Below are positions 6,824 through 9,292 of a stretch of 9,292 nucleotides of DNA, one piece after another. This DNA comes from VMDJ01 sp965659945 (GTDB lineage Bacteria; Pseudomonadota; Gammaproteobacteria; Chromatiales; Chromatiaceae). Positions within the stretch are counted from its first letter, which is position 1. Every line of letters begins with the position of its first letter. The translations under genes were made by a program, and so were the position numbers. A model generated the notes under the pieces. The model saw only the letters and a program-made list of their open reading frames with translations. It was not told the origin of the DNA and made no database searches. The DNA lies in NCBI GenBank assembly GCA_965659945.1, contig CBFHYJ010000062.1, forward strand, positions 1-9,292, in the 5' to 3' direction.

Positions 6824-7405
6824 TTAGGTTCGGCTATGCAGCTCGCGCATTGCCCCTTGCAGATCACCTTTGAGCACATCACTGATCACACGCTCTAGCT
6901 CATCAAGGCCTTGTTCGATCTTATCTTGCTCCACTTTATTCGGACGACTCAACACATAGCCTGCAACAGCATCTTTATGCCCCGGATGACCAATACCGAC
7001 ACGTGCACGATAAAATTCTTTACCGAGCGCACTGCTGATATCACGCAACCCATTATGGCCGCCGTGACCGCCACCGGTTTTTAGTCGCACAACCCCCGGC
7101 TCCATATCGAGCTCGTCATGCACAACGAGCATCTCGCTGACATCGATCTTGTAGAACTTAGCTAGAGCGCTCACTGAGCGACCGCTCGCATTCATAAAAG
7201 TGGTGGGTTTCAGTAAAAAGCAGTCCCCCGCTTCGGTATTTACCTTTACGAACTCACCTTGGAATTTGGTTTCAGGTCGTAGTGATCCACCATAACGACG
7301 GGCAAGACGATCCACTAACCAGAAGCCAACGTTATGTCGGTCTGCTTCATGTTTTGCGCCCGGATTACCCAAGCCAACAATGCATCGTATTGGTGTATCT
7401 GCCAT
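6824..7405 (-). CDS. pth: Peptidyl-tRNA hydrolase
   Basis: A 193-aa cytoplasmic enzyme of normal bacterial Pth length. It hydrolyses the ester bond of peptidyl-tRNAs released early from ribosomes, recycling the tRNA. The family landmarks are all present: IVGLGNPG with Asn14, the catalytic His24 in DRHNVGFW, Asn72 in FMNASG, Asp97 in HDELD, and Asn118 in GGHGGHNGLRD. These match E. coli Asn10, His20, Asn68, Asp93 and Asn114 with a constant +4 shift. The ATG at 7405 has AGGA 7 nt upstream. It follows rplY, as in many gammaproteobacteria, but a terminator lies between them, ending 16 nt before the start codon. The usual next gene, ychF, is absent; pth instead faces the convergent RND gene. Confidence 0.97.
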   Translation of the reverse strand: MADTPIRCIVGLGNPGAKHEADRHNVGFWLVDRLARRYGGSLRPETKFQGEFVKVNTEAGDCFLLKPTTFMNASGRSVSALAKFYKIDVSEMLVVHDELDMEPGVVRLKTGGGHGGHNGLRDISSALGKEFYRARVGIGHPGHKDAVAGYVLSRPNKVEQDKIEQGLDELERVISDVLKGDLQGAMRELHSRT

Positions 7406-7421
7406 GTCGATATCCTAAAAC

Positions 7422-7450
7422 AAAAACGGCGGCACAAGGCCGCCGTTTTT
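7422..7450 (-). terminator. Terminator between rplY and pth
   Basis: AAAAACGGCGGC and GCCGCCGTTTTT form a perfect 12-bp stem with a 5-nt loop. On the minus strand the hairpin is followed by TTTTTGTTTT, which runs straight into the AGGA ribosome-binding site of pth. It should end rplY mRNA and leave pth dependent on read-through or an internal promoter. Confidence 0.88.
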
Positions 7451-7468
7451 AGCTTGAGAATAAGAAGA

Positions 7469-8116
7469 TTAGTCTTCTTTCTTCTCTTCTTCAGCATCAC
7501 CTTCTGCTGCAGGCGCATCTTCTTCAACTGCCTGAACCTTAGGCTTGTGAATAGATACAACGCCAGTGTCGTGCTCTTCACCGTGGGTAAGCGCAACGAT
7601 CTCAACACCTTTAGGCAGAGTGATTTCTGACAAGTGAATGGTTTGATCCATTTCCAAGTTAGCCATATCAACTTCGATGTACTCAGGCAGGTCTTGTGCT
7701 GCACAGATGATTTCAACGTCGTTCATCAAGTGAGACGCTGCGCCACCTTGCATCTTGATGCCGTGACACGTCTCTTCGTTAACGAAGTGGAAAGGTACAG
7801 TCATCTTGATCTTGTCTTTCTTCGACACGCGAAGCAGGTCCAAGTGCAGGATGAATGGCTTAGCTGGGTGACGCTGCAAATCTTTCAGTACAACAGTCTC
7901 GTCTTTACCGTCCAACTTCAACGTCAGAATGTGGGTGTAGAACGACTCGTGCTCCAAGTGCAGCAAAAGCTCATTGTGGTTAGTAGCGAACATAGTTGGC
8001 TCTGCGTCACCGCCGTAGATGATGCCTGGAACCAAACCCTCATGACGTAGGCGGCGGCTCGAACCTTTACCTTGTACGTCACGAGCTGTGGCTACGATTT
8101 CAAAGTTTTCTTTCAT
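7469..8116 (-). CDS. rplY: 50S ribosomal protein L25, long (Ctc/TL5) form
   Basis: A 215-aa protein that binds 5S rRNA in the large ribosomal subunit. Residues 1 to about 95 form the L25 domain, including RRLRHEGLVPGIIYGG (21-36) and VVLKDLQRHPAKPFILHLDLLRV (key residues DLQRHP at 79-84). Residues about 100-190 are the second, TL5-type beta domain, with TVPFHFVNEE and LPKGVEI. The final 22 residues are an acidic Glu/Asp/Ala tail ending EEEKKED. E. coli L25 is only about 94 aa and lacks the second domain and tail, so this is the longer Ctc type common in other gammaproteobacteria. GGAG lies 7 nt before ATG 8116. It sits between prs and pth, the conserved order, with hairpin terminators on both sides. 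Confidence 0.96.
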   Translation of the reverse strand: MKENFEIVATARDVQGKGSSRRLRHEGLVPGIIYGGDAEPTMFATNHNELLLHLEHESFYTHILTLKLDGKDETVVLKDLQRHPAKPFILHLDLLRVSKKDKIKMTVPFHFVNEETCHGIKMQGGAASHLMNDVEIICAAQDLPEYIEVDMANLEMDQTIHLSEITLPKGVEIVALTHGEEHDTGVVSIHKPKVQAVEEDAPAAEGDAEEEKKED

Positions 8117-8137
8117 AACTCAACTCCAATTGTTGAT

Positions 8138-8180
8138 AAAACAAAACCTCTCTCGTCCTCGACCAGACATGATGAGAGAG
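8138..8180 (-). terminator. Terminator after prs
   Basis: On the minus strand CTCTCTC and GAGAGAG pair over 7 bp, extendable by G-T pairs, around a 19-nt loop, followed by TTTTGTTTT. The stem is less GC-rich and the loop larger than in the other terminators here, so it is probably leaky. It ends about 20 nt before the rplY start codon. Confidence 0.6.
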
Positions 8181-8189
8181 ACCTCTAAT

Positions 8190-8203
8190 GCGAGCAAACT
8201 CGC
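8190..8203 (-). repeat. Small hairpin just after the prs stop codon
   Basis: GCGAG and CTCGC pair around a 4-nt loop, 15 bases downstream of the prs stop. No U-run follows. With the adjacent 8148-8180 hairpin it forms a tandem stem-loop array at the prs mRNA end, perhaps protecting the 3' end. Confidence 0.4.
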
Positions 8204-8218
8204 GGTTGTGGCTAGACC

Positions 8219-9172
8219 TTAGTCAATGAATAAGGAGCTAACCGATTCTTCGTTACTGATGCGGCGCATCGTCTCTGCGAGCAAGCCGGCAATCGATAAC
8301 TGACGTATTTTTGTGCAGTCCTTCACATTTGGCTTAAGCGGGATCGTGCCAGCAACAACTAGCTCATCAAGCTCAGAGCCGTTGATGTTCTCGATCGCAG
8401 GGCCTGACAACACAGCGTGTGTTGAATAAGCCACTACTTTCTTAGCGCCATGTTCTTTCAATGCAGCTGCCGCTTTACACAAGGTGCCTGCGGTATCGAC
8501 CATGTCGTCTACCAAGACACAGCTGCGGCCTTCAACATCACCAATAATGTTCATGACCTGAGCGACATTTGCTTTAGGACGACGTTTGTCGATGATCGCC
8601 AGTTCCGCATCATCCAATCGCTTAGCAATTGCACGTGCACGAACCACACCACCCACGTCCGGCGAGACAACCATTAGGTCGTCGTAACGCTGGCGCCAGA
8701 TATCACCTAATAAAATGGGTGAGGCGTAGACGTTATCCACGGGGATATCAAAGAATCCCTGAATTTGGTCAGCGTGCAGATCCATGGTCAGCACACGGTC
8801 ACAACCCGCGGCGCTGATCATTTTCGCAGCCAATCGAGCGGTGATAGGTACACGAGCTGATCGTGGTCGACGATCTTGGCGCGCATAACCGAAGTAAGGA
8901 ATAACCGCTGTGATGCGGCCAGCTGATGCCCAACGCAATGCGTCGATCATCACCAACAATTCCATCAAATTGTCATTGGTTGGCTCTGAAGTTGGTTGCA
9001 CCACAAAGACATCGCGACCACGCACGTTCTCTTGGATCTCAACCATGCTTTCGCCGTCACTGAACTGCCCAACGACGGCTTTGCCCAAAGGAAGTCCGAG
9101 ATAGTCTGCGATCTCGCTCGACAGCTCCGGGTGAGCATTACCCGAAAACACCATCATGCCGGTAGCAGGCAT
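8219..9172 (-). CDS. prs: Ribose-phosphate pyrophosphokinase (PRPP synthase)
   Basis: A 317-aa cytoplasmic enzyme making PRPP from ribose 5-phosphate and ATP for purine, pyrimidine, NAD, His and Trp synthesis. Length matches E. coli Prs (315 aa). Conserved parts are FSDGE (37-41), ENVRGRDVF, TNDNLMELLVMIDALR (65-80), the run IPYFGYARQDRR (91-102), DLHADQIQGFF with His133, the flexible catalytic loop DKRRPKAN (195-202) with Lys196, and the PRPP-binding loop VLVDDMVDTAGT (219-230). The C-terminus RRISNEES is typical. The loop reads DTAGT instead of the E. coli DTGGT, a common variant. GGGAG lies 6 nt before ATG 9172. The gene starts only 26 bases after a strong terminator and is followed by rplY. 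Confidence 0.98.
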   Translation of the reverse strand: MPATGMMVFSGNAHPELSSEIADYLGLPLGKAVVGQFSDGESMVEIQENVRGRDVFVVQPTSEPTNDNLMELLVMIDALRWASAGRITAVIPYFGYARQDRRPRSARVPITARLAAKMISAAGCDRVLTMDLHADQIQGFFDIPVDNVYASPILLGDIWRQRYDDLMVVSPDVGGVVRARAIAKRLDDAELAIIDKRRPKANVAQVMNIIGDVEGRSCVLVDDMVDTAGTLCKAAAALKEHGAKKVVAYSTHAVLSGPAIENINGSELDELVVAGTIPLKPNVKDCTKIRQLSIAGLLAETMRRISNEESVSSLFID

Positions 9173-9198
9173 GTCTTTCTCCCGTGTGGTTCACAGAT

Positions 9199-9222
9199 AA
9201 AAAAAGCCGCCAATGGCGACTT
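9199..9222 (-). terminator. Terminator immediately upstream of prs
   Basis: On the minus strand AAGTCGCC and GGCGGCTT form an 8-bp stem with one G-T pair and a 3-nt loop, followed by a run of seven T residues (plus 9199-9205). It would end the transcript of whatever lies beyond the right edge. It leaves only 26 bases to the prs start codon. Confidence 0.85.
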
Positions 9223-9235
9223 CCATCCACTGTTT

Positions 9236-9292
9236 TCACAGCTTCTTGCCAAAGAATGAGGGAGGCAGTTCTCTGCGCGCTAGCGATGGATC
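9236..9292 (-). CDS. Possible 3' end of an upstream gene (partial)
   Basis: The last 57 bases are open on the minus strand and encode DPSLARRELPPSFFGKKL before a TGA, 13 bases ahead of a strong terminator. That placement is what the end of a real gene looks like. In related genomes ispE (often with tRNA-Gln) precedes prs, but the 18 residues do not match an IspE C-terminus that I recognise. No function is assigned. Confidence 0.35.
   Translation of the reverse strand, partial: DPSLARRELPPSFFGKKL

Noticed and set aside
7315..7716. Minus-strand 133-codon frame spanning the pth start and the rplY end
   Set aside because: It is a frame shadow of two well-supported genes and crosses their terminator, with no recognisable domain.
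7634..8050. Plus-strand 138-codon frame opposite rplY
   Set aside because: It is fully antisense to a conserved ribosomal protein gene, and no domain or signal is seen.
9223..9292. tRNA-Gln upstream of prs
   Set aside because: I looked for a cloverleaf on both strands because of the usual gene order and found no acceptor stem, T-loop or CCA end.

Overview
The window looks like a chromosomal segment of a marine-type gammaproteobacterium with moderate GC, broadly Oceanospirillales/Pseudomonadales-like. This placement is inferred from three things: the gene order prs-rplY-pth, a tRNA-Tyr/Gly/Thr cluster of the kind found upstream of tuf, and an envelope gene set (LolA-like, DUF1302, MMPL/RND) common in that group. 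No insertion sequence, phage gene, CRISPR array or rRNA is visible.

Left end (1-472, minus strand): three tRNA genes are transcribed leftward in the order Tyr(GTA), Gly(TCC), Thr(GGT). They lie behind a near-consensus sigma70 promoter with a GC-rich start region. In E. coli the same trio precedes tufB, so a tuf gene probably lies just beyond the left edge.

Centre (about 540-6810, plus strand): a 300-base leader region with inverted repeats precedes three envelope genes. They are a secreted LolA-like protein of 321 aa, a DUF1302 probable outer-membrane protein of 694 aa, and a 12-segment RND/MMPL exporter of 924 aa. Together they suggest a path from inner membrane through periplasm to outer membrane for a hydrophobic substrate, perhaps a lipid. 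The substrate cannot be read from the sequence. A tetraloop hairpin separates genes 1 and 2. A strong intrinsic terminator separates genes 2 and 3, so the exporter is probably made in smaller amounts or from read-through.

Right end (about 6784-9292, minus strand): three housekeeping genes run leftward. They are prs (PRPP synthase), rplY/ctc (ribosomal protein L25, long form) and pth (peptidyl-tRNA hydrolase). Each is followed by a hairpin with a U-run, and prs is also preceded by one. The last terminator, 6784-6809, is a perfect 11-bp stem shared with the convergent exporter gene. A short open frame at the extreme right edge may be the tail of the next upstream gene.

The most interesting content is the envelope triad and its punctuation. 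The housekeeping genes look ordinary, apart from terminators placed almost against the ribosome-binding sites of the next genes.
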